Numbered from the stretch's first letter, positions 16,791 to 26,659 are shown. The stretch: 64,000 bases of DNA from Palsa-883 sp963847615 (GCA_963847615.1 CAWKAN010000025.1:496001-560000), one strand, 5' to 3'. The notes: generated by a model not told the origin, from the letters alone. Program-made: numbers and translations.

Positions 16791-19502
16791 TCAGACACCG
16801 CCTGTTGGCAATTGGCTCGCGCTCGTGACCACGCGGTAATCGACGCCCAACGCGTCGGTGAAGTGAGCCTTGCCGCAAGCAATCTTGCGGCGCTCATCCG
16901 GTCGCAGCCTGGTGAGGTCGAGCGTGTCCTTGGTTTCGCGCACCAGATACAACGCGATGTCTCCGTCCTCTGGATCGGTCATCACAATCGCCCAATCCGG
17001 GTTGTAGCGCCCGATGGGAGTATCGACCGTGAACCACCCAGGCAGCTTGATGTATAGCTTGACGTCCTTTCGGCGTTCGAGGTCTTCAATGAAGCGACGT
17101 TCCACGCCTTCGGACTCGAACGGAACGCCGTCGTAGAGATGCGTGCCGCCCACGCCGTCCGTCGAATTGCTCGGGACGATGTAATCCTCCCAGGTCGGGA
17201 TTTCGTCCTTGAAATCCGTCATCTCGTACCAGGTGCCATCCTTCTCATAGCGGATTCCGCCAATCAGTTGCTCGGCCAGCTTGTCCTTGATGATGTTGAC
17301 GGCCGCCATCGCGAAGTCGTGCGGGTTGTCGAGCGCTGCCTGCTTGTTGCTGGTGGCACGGAAGATCGCCAAAAGCGTGCGGCGCGAGAGGCGCATCGGC
17401 GGCGACGTGTTCTCCATCAGACCTTCCATGATCTCGATCAGGTTCGGCAGCGGATAGCGGCCGGCCAGATCGACCGCTGTGCGTGCGCCGCTCTGCACGA
17501 TCGGCTCGAACATGTCCTCGAACAGACGGGCGCGCATCTCTGCCTTCGCGATGGTGATACGCGGCCTGCGGATTTCGGCCCGATCGAGTTCGGGCACCAC
17601 GTCGGCGATCAGTTTCGGCGTGTCGATTGTCACCGCATAACGGGTACGGTGTTTGATGCGGTCCCAGAGCTCCTTGAACTCCGGCTTCAGCAGATAGGCC
17701 TTGCGCAGCTTGATCGCGGTTCGCTTGCGCGCGTTGGGTGGTGGCGGGGGCACGCCTTCCCGCCCGTACTCGGCTTCGATCTCGCGTTGCAGGCCGGAGA
17801 CAAACCGTTCGTAGCTTTCGCTGGCCACGACGGTCAGCACGTTCACCGCCGAGTCATGGACACGCTCGAGGGACTGATCAACCGGGAGCCGGACGCCCCG
17901 GCCCACCTGCTGGCGGCGCTCGGTATCCGATCCGACTTCACGCAGCGTGCAAATCTGGAACACGTTGGGATTGTCCCAGCCCTCCCGCAGGGCAGAGTGG
18001 GAGAAGATGAACGCGGTGGGTTCATCGAATGACAGCAGGCGCTCCTTGTCGCGCATGATCAGGTTGAAGGCGACTTCATCCTCCCGGCTCCGGCCGGACG
18101 TATCCATGAACTCAACCGCGCCGCCCCGCCGGTTCCTGCTCGCGAAGTAGTGTGCCTCGACCTGCATCGGCGCTTTGTCGCGCCACTCCGGGAAGTGCTG
18201 CTTCGCCTCGTTGAAGCACTTGACGTAGAGCAGGCGGAGCTTGCCGTCCTCGGGCACGAAATTGTCCACCCGATCGACGAAGAACAGCGACAACACCTTG
18301 ATGCCGCGCTCGCGATAGCGGCGCTGCTTGCGGAAATGCTCCTCGATCGTATAGCGGATCTGCTCTTCCAGGATGGTGTCGCGCTCGGTGCCAACTTCGG
18401 CTCCCAGCCGGACCTCGACGTTGTTGGCGAAATGCACGAACCCTGACCCGGCGTTGATTTCGTCAATGACGAAGCCTTGGTACTCGGCGCGGCCGGTCTT
18501 CTCTTGCAGATCATTGCCATGGCGGAAGCCGAGCGTGGTTTCCTTGATCGCGCCGCTCTTCATCAGCTTGTGCACGGTCAGACGTGCCGTCAGCGTGCGC
18601 TTCGCCGTGGTGATCTGCTCCACGCGGATGAAGGGCAGGTTGGCGTTGTCCTCCTGCACCACGGAGGCCACCTCGATGCGCTTTACCAGGCTTTGTCGGT
18701 AGGCGTCGAACGGGGTCAGGCGGTAGATCACATTGTACGGATTGCGGTGGGTCGCGCTGTAGCGCAGCGCGAACAGCGGATCGAGCGCCGCCAAAGCGCG
18801 CACCCGGTTCTCGCTTTCCATGTTCTGCGGTTCGTCCAGGATCAGCACGGGATGGACTGCCTGGATCAGGTGGATCGGCTTCTCGCCCTGGAGCTGGTCG
18901 GTGGCAACGCGGATCACGTTCTCCGCCCGGGCGAAGGCGTCGATCGTCATCACCATGAGCTCCAGCCCGTCGGACAGCGCGAAACCGCGCACCTGCGAGA
19001 GGTTGGCCGAGTTATAAACGGTGAAGCGGTAGGGTGGATTGTCGTAGAGCGCCTTGAGGTGGCGGTCTGTCATGCGCAGTGCGGCCAGGACGCCTTCCCG
19101 CACGGCGACGGAGGGGACCACCACGACGAACTTGCGCAGGCCGAACCGGCGGAACAGTTCCATGGCCGTGCGGAGATAGACATAGGTCTTGCCGGTGCCG
19201 GTCTCCATTTCCAGGGAGAAATTGGCGAAGCGCGTGGCGCGGCTGCCGGTTACGGTGTCGATCGCGGCTTCGATCACCGCGAGGCCCGGGTCCGGTTCGA
19301 TGCCGCATTGCGCCTGCACCCGGTGCAGATTGCCGAGAAGGTCCGCCTCGGTGAGATCGAGCCGGTTGGGGATGGCCTGGAAGCTGGCGCCCCGCGGCAC
19401 GACGAGCTGGCTGCGGATGAAGGCCTGGCCTTCCAGTAGGCCAACGGTGGCGTCGATCGCCTTGACCTGGTGTTCCTGCGCGGGGTCGAAGCGGAATTCC
19501 AT
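16791..19502 (-). CDS. res: Type III restriction enzyme, Res subunit (helicase-endonuclease)
   Basis: A 903-residue protein. An SF2 helicase core carries Walker A METGTGKTY (about 99-107) and the type III-specific DEPQ box (about 223-226), with further helicase motifs at AFIFSHSALREGWDNPNVFQ and GRGVRLPV. The C-terminus has a PD-(D/E)xK nuclease signature: NPDWAIVM followed by VRETK. In type III systems Res works with Mod, translocates on DNA and cuts beside the recognition site. It starts 9 bp after the mod stop, so the two are one operon. The region is visibly AT-richer than its surroundings, which suggests horizontal origin. Confidence 0.93.
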   Translation of the reverse strand: MEFRFDPAQEHQVKAIDATVGLLEGQAFIRSQLVVPRGASFQAIPNRLDLTEADLLGNLHRVQAQCGIEPDPGLAVIEAAIDTVTGSRATRFANFSLEMETGTGKTYVYLRTAMELFRRFGLRKFVVVVPSVAVREGVLAALRMTDRHLKALYDNPPYRFTVYNSANLSQVRGFALSDGLELMVMTIDAFARAENVIRVATDQLQGEKPIHLIQAVHPVLILDEPQNMESENRVRALAALDPLFALRYSATHRNPYNVIYRLTPFDAYRQSLVKRIEVASVVQEDNANLPFIRVEQITTAKRTLTARLTVHKLMKSGAIKETTLGFRHGNDLQEKTGRAEYQGFVIDEINAGSGFVHFANNVEVRLGAEVGTERDTILEEQIRYTIEEHFRKQRRYRERGIKVLSLFFVDRVDNFVPEDGKLRLLYVKCFNEAKQHFPEWRDKAPMQVEAHYFASRNRRGGAVEFMDTSGRSREDEVAFNLIMRDKERLLSFDEPTAFIFSHSALREGWDNPNVFQICTLREVGSDTERRQQVGRGVRLPVDQSLERVHDSAVNVLTVVASESYERFVSGLQREIEAEYGREGVPPPPPNARKRTAIKLRKAYLLKPEFKELWDRIKHRTRYAVTIDTPKLIADVVPELDRAEIRRPRITIAKAEMRARLFEDMFEPIVQSGARTAVDLAGRYPLPNLIEIMEGLMENTSPPMRLSRRTLLAIFRATSNKQAALDNPHDFAMAAVNIIKDKLAEQLIGGIRYEKDGTWYEMTDFKDEIPTWEDYIVPSNSTDGVGGTHLYDGVPFESEGVERRFIEDLERRKDVKLYIKLPGWFTVDTPIGRYNPDWAIVMTDPEDGDIALYLVRETKDTLDLTRLRPDERRKIACGKAHFTDALGVDYRVVTSASQLPTGGV

Positions 19503-19511
19503 GCCGGCGGC

Positions 19512-21404
19512 TCAGAGCACTTTCAGCCGGCATTGTAGCGCAAGGTTAGACGCCAGCGTGTCGTCCAATGCCGCGTCGCGGCAGATGAAGACCCTGTCGC
19601 GTGCTAGCCCAAGTGATGCGAGGTCTCCGGACTGGAGTTGATCGTCCAGGCATATGATGAAGTTCTGATCACGATCCGTATCGGTAACACGAAAGAACCG
19701 GCCTATCAAATTAGGAATTTCCTCAATTCTTGTTGTCAGGCTGTATCCTTCGCGAAGGATCACCTCCCAAATGACATCCTCGGGCTGCCACCCGCCGACA
19801 AGAGTGTCGACAAAGGCTTCAAGCTGCGCCGAATATACCATCGCGTCTTTCTCCGCGATGCCGGACCATCGTCGTACACTCGAAGGCCCCAGGCAGAAGC
19901 TCCGTACACCCAGATTTTCCGGCCCTTCGGAATCGTCTGGGTCGCGCTTTCCATTGCCGGATTTGATCCGGGAGATCGCTTTCTGGATTCGCGTGCGGGC
20001 AAGGTCTGCAATTGTTTGCAACGGTGATGAGCTGCCGTCGCGGGCGATTCGTTCAGGTAGCTGCACGACGACAAACCGACGATTACTTCCGTCCTCATGG
20101 TTAAGGTCCAGGACGGCCTGAGCAGTTGTGCCAGAACCTGCGAAGAAATCCATGCAAATATCGTCACCGGCAGTCGCCATCTTCAGAACCTCCTTGATAA
20201 GAGAGCTGGGCTTCGGATTGTCAAATTCGACGCCGGGTCCCATGAGATCGGTGAATTCAGCTTTCGCTTGACGGTTCTGATCGACCTCAGTCCATATCGT
20301 AGGCCATGGAATGCCCGGATCGTTGGGAGCAGTCTCAATATAATATGGCATCCAACCATAACTGCGCTTGATCCATTGGGTTAGTCCCTGCTTTTCTCGC
20401 TGTTTCCATGTTTCGAGAGACAGAACCCAACGCCCCTCCCACCCCTCTGGCGCGATCGGCCAGACCTCGGTGCCGTCCGGGGCGGTGATCGGAAACCACA
20501 TCGTCTGGCGGTCCTCCCGTCGAGCTTCCTTGCCGTTTTTCCGGAGTTGACGTCTGCGCGCTAAGCGGCCGTCTGGCAGCTCAAATGGGTACGCCCGCAA
20601 GATCTCAGGTTTCCTCTTCTTCTTTAGGCCAGCAGCCTGTGCATTTCGCGCGAAAACGACAATATAGTCATGATAATTGCTCACGAATCTAGTTTCGTCA
20701 TTCCGACTCGGGCTGTCCATCTTTTGCCAGATAATGGTGCATATGAAGTTCTCCTCTCCAAAAATCTCGTTTGCTACAACTCGGAAGTTGTGAACCTCGT
20801 GATCGTCCAGGCTCACAAAAATCACACCGTCCTCGCGTAATATCTGCCGCGCCAGCGCAAGCCTCGGGTACATCATGCTCAGCCATGCCGAGTGAATCCG
20901 CCCCGAGCGCTCCGGCAGGCTCGTCAGATAATCGCCGTTGCCGTTCTTCTGCCCCGTGATCCGCAGATAGTGGTCCAGCGGATCGGCAAAATTGTCCGGG
21001 TAGATAAAATCGTTACCTGTGTTGTAGGGCGGATCGATATAGATCAGCTTCACCCGCCCGAAATACGCACGGTAGAGAACCTTCAGGACCTCCAGGTTCT
21101 CGCCTTCGATGAACACGTGCTGCGCCGCGTCGAAATTCACGCTCTTCGCCCGGTCCGGGCGCAGCGTCGCAGCGGTGGGGGCCTGCAGCATCGCCATCGC
21201 CTCGCGCCGGCCCGCCCAGGAGAACGTGTAGCGCTCGTCGCCCGCCTCCACCGCCCCGCCCACCAGCGCCTTCAGCCGGTCGAGGTCGAGCTGCCCCTCG
21301 CTGAACACCTCCGGCACCGCAGCGCGCAGACGGGCCAGGGTTTCCGCACGCAGGTCGGGCGAAAGGTCGGCGATCCGTTCGCGGGCGGGGGGCTTATCGA
21401 TCAT
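19512..21404 (-). CDS. mod: Type III DNA methyltransferase, Mod subunit (adenine-N6)
   Basis: A 630-residue beta-class methyltransferase: the catalytic motif DPPYNTG (about 124-130) comes before the SAM-binding motif DFFAGSGTT (about 414-422). This is the order for type III Mod proteins, which methylate adenine and provide target recognition for Res. I chose the ATG at 21404 (MIDKPPARERI); the frame stays open upstream, but those residues look unlike Mod. The central AT-rich, basic stretch (KKKRKPEILRAYPFEL) is the likely target-recognition region. I see no simple-repeat tract of the kind used for phase variation. Confidence 0.93.
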   Translation of the reverse strand: MIDKPPARERIADLSPDLRAETLARLRAAVPEVFSEGQLDLDRLKALVGGAVEAGDERYTFSWAGRREAMAMLQAPTAATLRPDRAKSVNFDAAQHVFIEGENLEVLKVLYRAYFGRVKLIYIDPPYNTGNDFIYPDNFADPLDHYLRITGQKNGNGDYLTSLPERSGRIHSAWLSMMYPRLALARQILREDGVIFVSLDDHEVHNFRVVANEIFGEENFICTIIWQKMDSPSRNDETRFVSNYHDYIVVFARNAQAAGLKKKRKPEILRAYPFELPDGRLARRRQLRKNGKEARREDRQTMWFPITAPDGTEVWPIAPEGWEGRWVLSLETWKQREKQGLTQWIKRSYGWMPYYIETAPNDPGIPWPTIWTEVDQNRQAKAEFTDLMGPGVEFDNPKPSSLIKEVLKMATAGDDICMDFFAGSGTTAQAVLDLNHEDGSNRRFVVVQLPERIARDGSSSPLQTIADLARTRIQKAISRIKSGNGKRDPDDSEGPENLGVRSFCLGPSSVRRWSGIAEKDAMVYSAQLEAFVDTLVGGWQPEDVIWEVILREGYSLTTRIEEIPNLIGRFFRVTDTDRDQNFIICLDDQLQSGDLASLGLARDRVFICRDAALDDTLASNLALQCRLKVL

Positions 21405-21558
21405 GCGAGGTGGATTCCGGGCCGAGTCTGGTGTGAGTGTAGGATGGCGAGTGTACGCAGATGAAGACCGTCGGGAGATCCGTGATAGATGCGCCACATG
21501 ACCAGCGTGAGGGCAATCGGCTACCTGATCATAGGGCACGGACGGCCGTCGGCCGCTA

Positions 21559-22823
21559 TCACCCCTCGATCCGCTCGATATCCGCCCCGCACGCCGCCAG
21601 CTTCTGCTCCACCGCCTCGTAGCCGCGGTCCAGGTGGTAGACCCGGTTCACCACCGTCTCCCCCTTCGCCGCCAGCCCGGCCAGGATCAGCGAGACCGAG
21701 GCGCGCAGGTCGGTCGCCATCACCGGCGCGCCCGACAGCGCCGGCACGCCGCGCACGATCGCCGAGGCGCCGTGCACGTTGATCCGCGCCCCCATCCGGT
21801 TCAGCTCCGGCACGTGCATGAAGCGGTTCTCGAAGATCGTCTCGGTCACCATCGCCGCGCCCTCGGCGACCGCCATCAGCGCCATGAACTGCGCCTGCAT
21901 GTCGGTGGGGAAGCCGGGGTAGGGCTCGGTCATCACGTCGGCGCCGTGCAGCCCGTTCAGCCGGCGCACGTCCAGCCCGTCGGCTGTCCTCGGTGATCGT
22001 CCACGCCGGCCTCGCGCAGCGCGCGCGCCACCGCGCCGAGGTGCTCCAGCCGCGCCCCGCGCAGCCGGAGCTGCCCGCCGGTGATCGCCGCGGCGCAGGC
22101 GTAGGTGCCGGCCTCGATGCGGTCGCCGATGATGCGGTGCGCCGCGCCGTGCAGCCGGTCGACGCCCTCGATCACCAGCTTGTCGCTGCCGATGCCGCCG
22201 ATCCGCGCGCCCATCGCGTTCAGGCAGGCGGCCAGGTCGCCGATCTCCGGCTCGCGCGCCGCGTTGGCCAGCACGGTCTGGCCGTCGGCCAGGCTGGCGG
22301 CCATCAGCAGGTTCTCGGTGGCGCCGACCGAGACGAAGGGGAACACGATGGTCGCCCCGCGCAGCCGCCCGGCCACCGCGGCGTTGATGTAGCCCGCGTC
22401 GAGGTCGATCCGCGCGCCCATCTGCTCCAGCCCCTTCAGGTGCAGATCGACCGGACGGGTGCCGATGGCGCAGCCGCCGGGCAGCGAGACCCGCGCCTCC
22501 CCCATCCGCGCCAGCAGCGGCCCCAGCACCAGCACCGAGGCGCGCATCTTGCGCACGATGTCGTATGGCGCCTCGGTGCTGCCGATCGGCCCGCCGAGCG
22601 ACAGCGTGCGCCCGTCATTGCCCACCGGCTCGATCGCCAGGCCGTGCTGGGCGAGCAGCGCGGTCATGGTCTGGATGTCGGCCAGGCGCGGCACGTTGGA
22701 CAGCACCAGCCGGTCCTCGGTCAGCAGGGCGGCGGCCATCAGCGGCAGGGCGGCGTTCTTGGCCCCGCCGATGACGATCTCGCCGGACAGCGGGCGGCCG
22801 CCACGAATGCGAATACGGTCCAT
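21559..22823 (-). pseudogene. murA: UDP-N-acetylglucosamine 1-carboxyvinyltransferase, one frameshift
   Basis: MurA transfers enolpyruvate to UDP-GlcNAc, the first committed step of peptidoglycan synthesis. The N-terminal 278 residues carry the substrate-binding KN pair (GGAKNAALPLMAAALL, about 19-34) and the catalytic Cys in SLPGGCAIGTRP (Cys118). Near 21985 one extra base (gtggacgatcacc, where gtggacatcacc would keep frame) shifts the frame; the C-terminal part resumes as RRLNGLHGADVMTEPYPG and ends ERIEG. Conservation on both sides of the break suggests a sequence error. The final 220 bp are duplicated at 16541-16760. Confidence 0.88.
21561..21780. repeat. Direct repeat right of type III R-M island (native murA end)
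   Basis: The second copy of the 220-bp repeat, continuous with the rest of murA. Differences from the left copy include gccgccagc versus gcggccaat and gcggtc versus gcgatc. A diverged copy, rather than an identical one, suggests the island brought its own murA end from a related strain or that the duplication is old. Confidence 0.88.
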
Positions 22824-22879
22824 GTGGGTCGGGGCCTTTCCTGGCAGAGGCGAAGTGAGGGTCGAGAGCGAAAAGCTCC

Positions 22880-22978
22880 CCCCTCCGCGTCACGCCGGCG
22901 TCGGCCGGTCTCCATGACTTGCCTGCTGCACGAAGGCAAGTCGTGGCTGCCGGCCGGCGCCGGCGTGACGCGGAGGGG
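22880..22978. repeat. Inverted repeat of the AAGGCAAGTCGTGGCTGCC family (copy 2)
   Basis: A 99-bp stem-loop. Arms of about 44 bp begin cccctccgcgtcacgccggcg on the left and pair with cgccggcgtgacgcggagggg on the right, with few mismatches and a loop near tgctgcac. The core gaaggcaagtcgtggctgcc is shared with the element at 5689-5793. It fills the gap between dcd and murA, both on the minus strand. Confidence 0.8.
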
Positions 22979-22998
22979 CGGGCGGGGTCACCCCCCTG

Positions 22999-23553
22999 TT
23001 ACATCTTCGGCAGCGCGACGCCGCGCTGGCGCATGTATTTGCCGGCCTTGTCGGCGTAGCTGATGCCGCATGGTTCGTTGCCCTGGAGGAACAGGAACTG
23101 GCAGATCCCCTCGTGCGCGTGGATCTTCGCCGGCAGCGGCGTGGTGTTGCTGATCTCGATCGTCACCTGGCCCTCCCATTCGGGTTCCAGCGGGGTGACG
23201 TTCACGATGATGCCGCAGCGGGCGTAGGTGGACTTGCCCAGGCAGATCACCAGGATGTCGCGCGGGATGCGGAAATACTCGACCGTGTGGCCGAGCGCGA
23301 AGCTGTTCGGTGGGATGATGCAGACATCGGATTTGCGGTCAACGAAGCTGGAGGGCGCGAAATCCTTCGGGTCGATCACCGCGGAGTCGATGTTGGTGAA
23401 CAGCTTGAACTCGTCGGCGATGCGCGCGTCGTAGCCGTAGCTGGACAGGCCGTAGCTGATCACCCCGTCGCGCTTCTGCGCCTCGACGAAGGGGGCGATC
23501 ATGGCGTGGTCCTCGGCCATGCGACGGATCCAGCGGTCGGACATGACGGGCAT
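22999..23553 (-). CDS. dcd: dCTP deaminase
   Basis: A 184-residue enzyme that converts dCTP to dUTP for dTTP synthesis. Family motifs are clear: SSYGYDARIADEF (about 37-49), DILVICLGKSTYARCGI (about 99-115, with the catalytic Ser-Arg region), TPLEPEWEGQVTIEISN with the catalytic Glu, and EGICQFLF near the end. The length matches bacterial Dcd. It lies upstream of murA on the same strand, with an inverted repeat between, so co-transcription is uncertain. Confidence 0.95.
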   Translation of the reverse strand: MPVMSDRWIRRMAEDHAMIAPFVEAQKRDGVISYGLSSYGYDARIADEFKLFTNIDSAVIDPKDFAPSSFVDRKSDVCIIPPNSFALGHTVEYFRIPRDILVICLGKSTYARCGIIVNVTPLEPEWEGQVTIEISNTTPLPAKIHAHEGICQFLFLQGNEPCGISYADKAGKYMRQRGVALPKM

Positions 23554-23772
23554 CGGCAGGGCGACTCCAGGCGGGCGTGGTGGGACGGGGTCTAGCCCGG
23601 ATTTGTCGCATTGTCGCGGGTGCTGGCTTGGTCCTTGCCGGATTGGACGCAGCGGGCGGAGGGGTGCCGTCTGGCCGAAGCCAGATCCAAGGAAGCGCCC
23701 CCTCTGGCCGGGGCCGTCAGTTGGTCTCGGTGCAAGCCCCCGTCAGGCCCCATCAGGCATCGTCAGGTCCCG

Positions 23773-24204
23773 TCATTCGCGCGACGCCAGACGGTGCTTC
23801 CCGGCATGGCTCCAAGCGACCACAGCCTCCCGCACCTGGTTGAAGAGCCTGGGCGGGAGGAACCCATAATCGTAGCGGTCGGCGTTGCCGATCTTCCGCA
23901 GATCGTACCCCGGCCAGAGAAACTCATTGCCTTCGGCGACGACGACCCACGAACGAGCATCGTCCAGCCCGAGATGCCGCTTGACCATACCCGGAATCTC
24001 GACCGCAGCGGCGGGATCGGCCGGTGCGCGATGAGTGATGGGCAGCACGGTGACGACGGTCGCACCGTCGGTTTCGCGTTCAACCGCGAGCACGATCACG
24101 CTCGGCCGGTCCTTTCGCCCTTCCTCGCGTCCGGCTTGGTGCTCGTGGTGCCAAAGATAGGCGTAGGAAATGACCAGGCCCGCCTCGGGGGTGGGGATAG
24201 CCAT
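23773..24204 (-). CDS. PemK/MazF-like toxin or related small protein
   Basis: A 143-residue protein with a beta-rich SH3-like N-terminal half: VISYAYLWHHEHQAGR, DRPSVIVLAV and VTVLPITHRAP, similar in order to the PemK/MazF growth-inhibitor fold (DRPVLVL, then VxxxPIT). The C-terminal half is longer than usual for MazF. It follows a Phd-like antitoxin gene by 9 bp on the same strand, so a two-gene toxin-antitoxin operon is the best reading. The toxin assignment rests mainly on context and weak fold similarity. Confidence 0.6.
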   Translation of the reverse strand: MAIPTPEAGLVISYAYLWHHEHQAGREEGRKDRPSVIVLAVERETDGATVVTVLPITHRAPADPAAAVEIPGMVKRHLGLDDARSWVVVAEGNEFLWPGYDLRKIGNADRYDYGFLPPRLFNQVREAVVAWSHAGKHRLASRE

Positions 24205-24213
24205 GCCGCTCGG

Positions 24214-24486
24214 CTATTTCCGGTCGAGCAGGGCATCGAGGTGCGCGTGCCGCGCATCCATGCGGGACGCGCCGATCGCCTTCACCTTCTCCTCGGGCAA
24301 GTCGGCAGTGGCGAAGCTCCGCCGGCTTTCCCGAAAGCGCCTGAATTCCTCGTATTCGTCCGGCCCGACGAAGTAGCCGGTGATCTGGCCGTGGCTCGAC
24401 ACGGCAACGGCGGCGCGCTGGGCCTGCATCCGATAGCGACCGAAGTTGCGGGTGAACTCGGATGCGGGTACGGCGGGTGTCATCAT
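24214..24486 (-). CDS. Phd/YefM-like antitoxin
   Basis: I start it at the ATG complementary to 24484-24486 (MMTPAVPASEF), which follows a purine-rich ggggggatt ribosome site; the frame is open further upstream through repeat DNA. The 90-residue product has the Phd signature VPASEFTRNFGRYRMQAQ then AVAVSSHGQITGYFVGPDEY, the fold that binds operator DNA and neutralises a toxin. The C-terminal helix DARHAHLDALLDR would be the toxin-binding tail. It precedes the PemK-like gene by 9 bp. Confidence 0.75.
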   Translation of the reverse strand: MMTPAVPASEFTRNFGRYRMQAQRAAVAVSSHGQITGYFVGPDEYEEFRRFRESRRSFATADLPEEKVKAIGASRMDARHAHLDALLDRK

Positions 24487-24783
24487 CGAATCCCCCTTTT
24501 TTGCAGCCTCATACCAACCTGCGGAAGGATTGGCCCTTCGGCGGCGCCCATCACCCAGGGCCGGCCCCATGTCCGGCCCCATGTCCGGCCGCAGGCCCGC
24601 CCGAGGACAGGCGGAGCCTGCCCCCGGCGAAGGCCGGGGGGCCGGCATGACGGGGGCGCGGCGCCAATCGGTCAGTCCTTCCGCCGGTTGGTGCCAAATA
24701 TGCGCATCTCACGTAAAAAGCGCAAGTCGCGCAAATGCGCTTTGCGCGGATGCGGCATGGCTGCTTGGACTGAACCCTTGAAA
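24487..24783. other. Intergenic hairpin-rich DNA
   Basis: No gene. It contains two gccccatgtccg direct repeats near 24565-24590, and the hairpins aggacaggcggagcctgcc and cccccggcgaaggccggggg (near 24600-24640). The latter GC hairpin also occurs inside the decayed GxxExxY gene near 38835. Next to the VOC gene the DNA becomes AT-richer (gcgcaagtcgcgcaaatgcgc, near 24720). Confidence 0.55.
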
Positions 24784-25614
24784 TCAGGCGCGGAATTCCA
24801 GCGTGACGCCGAACGCCGCGCTCGCCGGAACCACGACGCGGTCGGCCTCGCGCACCACGCCGGGCACTTGCATCGCCGCTGCGGCCTGGTCCAGCGACCG
24901 GGTGCGCAGGGTCAGCGCCGCCATGAAGCTGTCGCGCCCTTCGGCCGCCGCCGCCGCGGCGCCGAATTGCGCGGCCAGCGCTTCGGGCGTGACCACGTCG
25001 AAGCGCGACAGGCCCAGCAGCAGCGCGCAACCCTCGGCGGAGCGTCGCACCGCATCGGGGCCGAACATCCGCGCGAACAGCCCGCCAAGCGCCGCGGGGT
25101 CGCGCGCGGCGATCACGGCGCGGGCCACCCCGATCGCGCCGTTGGCGTGGTGGCGCCATTCGTCGCGCCACACCAGATCGCGGGTGGAATGATGACAGAA
25201 ATACAGCCGCCCCGCCTGCGTCACGCCCGGCTTCAGGCGGACGGTGCGGAAGGTCGCGTCGCGCGCGCCGCCGGCAAGCTCGACCGGGCGGGAGAATTGC
25301 AGCGGCGGCTCGACCGGCACGCCGGCCGCATCCAGCGCGGCGAACACCGCGGCGGAGTCCTCGGTGCCGAACACCAGGCCGTTCAGCCCAAACGGCGAGG
25401 CCATGATCTCGGGCCGGCCGTTGTCGCCTGGCGGCGCGGCAATCAGTTCCAGGTACTCGGTGCCGAAGATCGCCAGGTGATTCATCGACCCAAGGGTGTG
25501 AAAGCCGCGCGGCGTCAGGGTGAAGCCGAGCCGGCGATAGGTCTGCTGCGCCGCGTCGAGGCGGTCGCGCACATTGACCACGACATGATCGAGGGTCGGC
25601 ATCGGCAGCGTCAT
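24784..25614 (-). CDS. VOC family (glyoxalase-like domain) protein
   Basis: A 276-residue protein with an N-terminal glyoxalase/VOC half (LDHVVVNVRDRLDAAQQTYR, GFHTLGSMNHLAIFGTEYLE) and a second, more diverged half containing FCHHSTRDLVWRDEW. This layout fits the glyoxalase-like domain family (PF13468 type), whose reactions are mostly unknown. Metal-ligand candidates are His9 (LDH), a His in GSMNHLAIF and a Glu in TEYLELIA. It is 12 bp from holA on the same strand. Confidence 0.75.
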   Translation of the reverse strand: MTLPMPTLDHVVVNVRDRLDAAQQTYRRLGFTLTPRGFHTLGSMNHLAIFGTEYLELIAAPPGDNGRPEIMASPFGLNGLVFGTEDSAAVFAALDAAGVPVEPPLQFSRPVELAGGARDATFRTVRLKPGVTQAGRLYFCHHSTRDLVWRDEWRHHANGAIGVARAVIAARDPAALGGLFARMFGPDAVRRSAEGCALLLGLSRFDVVTPEALAAQFGAAAAAAEGRDSFMAALTLRTRSLDQAAAAMQVPGVVREADRVVVPASAAFGVTLEFRA

Positions 25615-25626
25615 AACGCCCTCCCG

Positions 25627-26644
25627 TCAGCGGGCCCGCACGGCGGCGGCGCGCCGGGCCAGCGTCAGCACCGCGTTGCGGCAAATCACCTGGTCGGGCG
25701 CGCCGGTACGCTTGCAGGCGCGCTCCGCCTCGGCCAACGCGGCCAGCGCGGCCACCAGCACCGGCGACGGCCACAGGCCGAGCGCGCGCGAGAACGGGCT
25801 GACGCGGCGGAAGAACACCGGCGGCCGCGCCGCCTTGGTCGCATCCGCCGGCGAGGCGCCCGCGTCCATCGCCAGCCGCGCGCGGTGCAGCCGCTGCAGG
25901 TGCATCAGAGCGGCGCGGATCACGCCGACCGGCGCGGCGCCCTCGGCGATCGCCAGCTCCAGCGCGCGGTCGGTGGTCGGCACCTCGCCCTCGGTCGCGG
26001 CGAACAGCGCGTCGTCGAGCGACAGCCCGGCCAGATCCCCGACGCAGGTCATCGCCGCCGGCAGGTCCACGGTGCCGCCGGGCCCGGCATAGAGGGCGAG
26101 CTTTTCCACCTCGGCCTGGGTGGCGGCGCGGTCGGCGCCGAGCTGCGAGGTCAGCCAGGCCAGCGCCTCGCGATCGACCTGCACGTCGGCGGCGGCCAGC
26201 AGGCGGCGGATGGTCTCGCCCAGCGCGCGCGCCTCCTCCGGGTAGCACGCGATCGCCGCACCGTCCGGCGCGGCGTCGAGCAGGGTGCGCAGGCGCGAGC
26301 GGGACGCCAGGTTCGCCCCCTCGATCACCACCAGCCCGGGGGCGGGGCCGGCGAGCACCGCCTGCACGGCGGCGGTGGCGGCGGCGTCGGTCGACCTCGC
26401 GCACCCGCACCACGCGCCGCCCGCCGGTCAACGACAGCGTGGCGGCCTCGTCGGCGAGATGGGCCAGGTCATCGCGGTCCAGCTCGGCGACACGGAACGG
26501 ATCGTCCAGCGCGCCGGCCACGGCACGGGTCATCGCCTCGGCACGCACCCGAACCAGGCCGGCATCCTCGCCATAGAACAACACCACCCGGCACGCCCCC
26601 GGATCGGCCAGGAACGCCTCGACCCGGCGAGCGTCAACCCGCAT
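25627..26644 (-). pseudogene. holA: DNA polymerase III delta subunit, one frameshift
   Basis: Delta is the clamp-loader subunit that opens the beta clamp. The ATG at 26644 starts MRVDARRVEAFLADPGACRV, followed by the family's VLFYGEDAGLVRVRAE segment. Near 26390 (gtcgaccgacgccgcc on the coding strand) the frame shifts. The remaining 246 residues read cleanly as a delta C-terminus (LVVIEGANLASRSRLRTLLD, ACYPEEARALGETIRRLL, AALMHLQRLHRARLAMDAGA). Together they make a normal-length subunit of about 340 residues. The gene order leuS-lptE-holA is standard for alphaproteobacteria. Confidence 0.85.
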
Positions 26645-26659
26645 CCGACGGGCCTTCGG

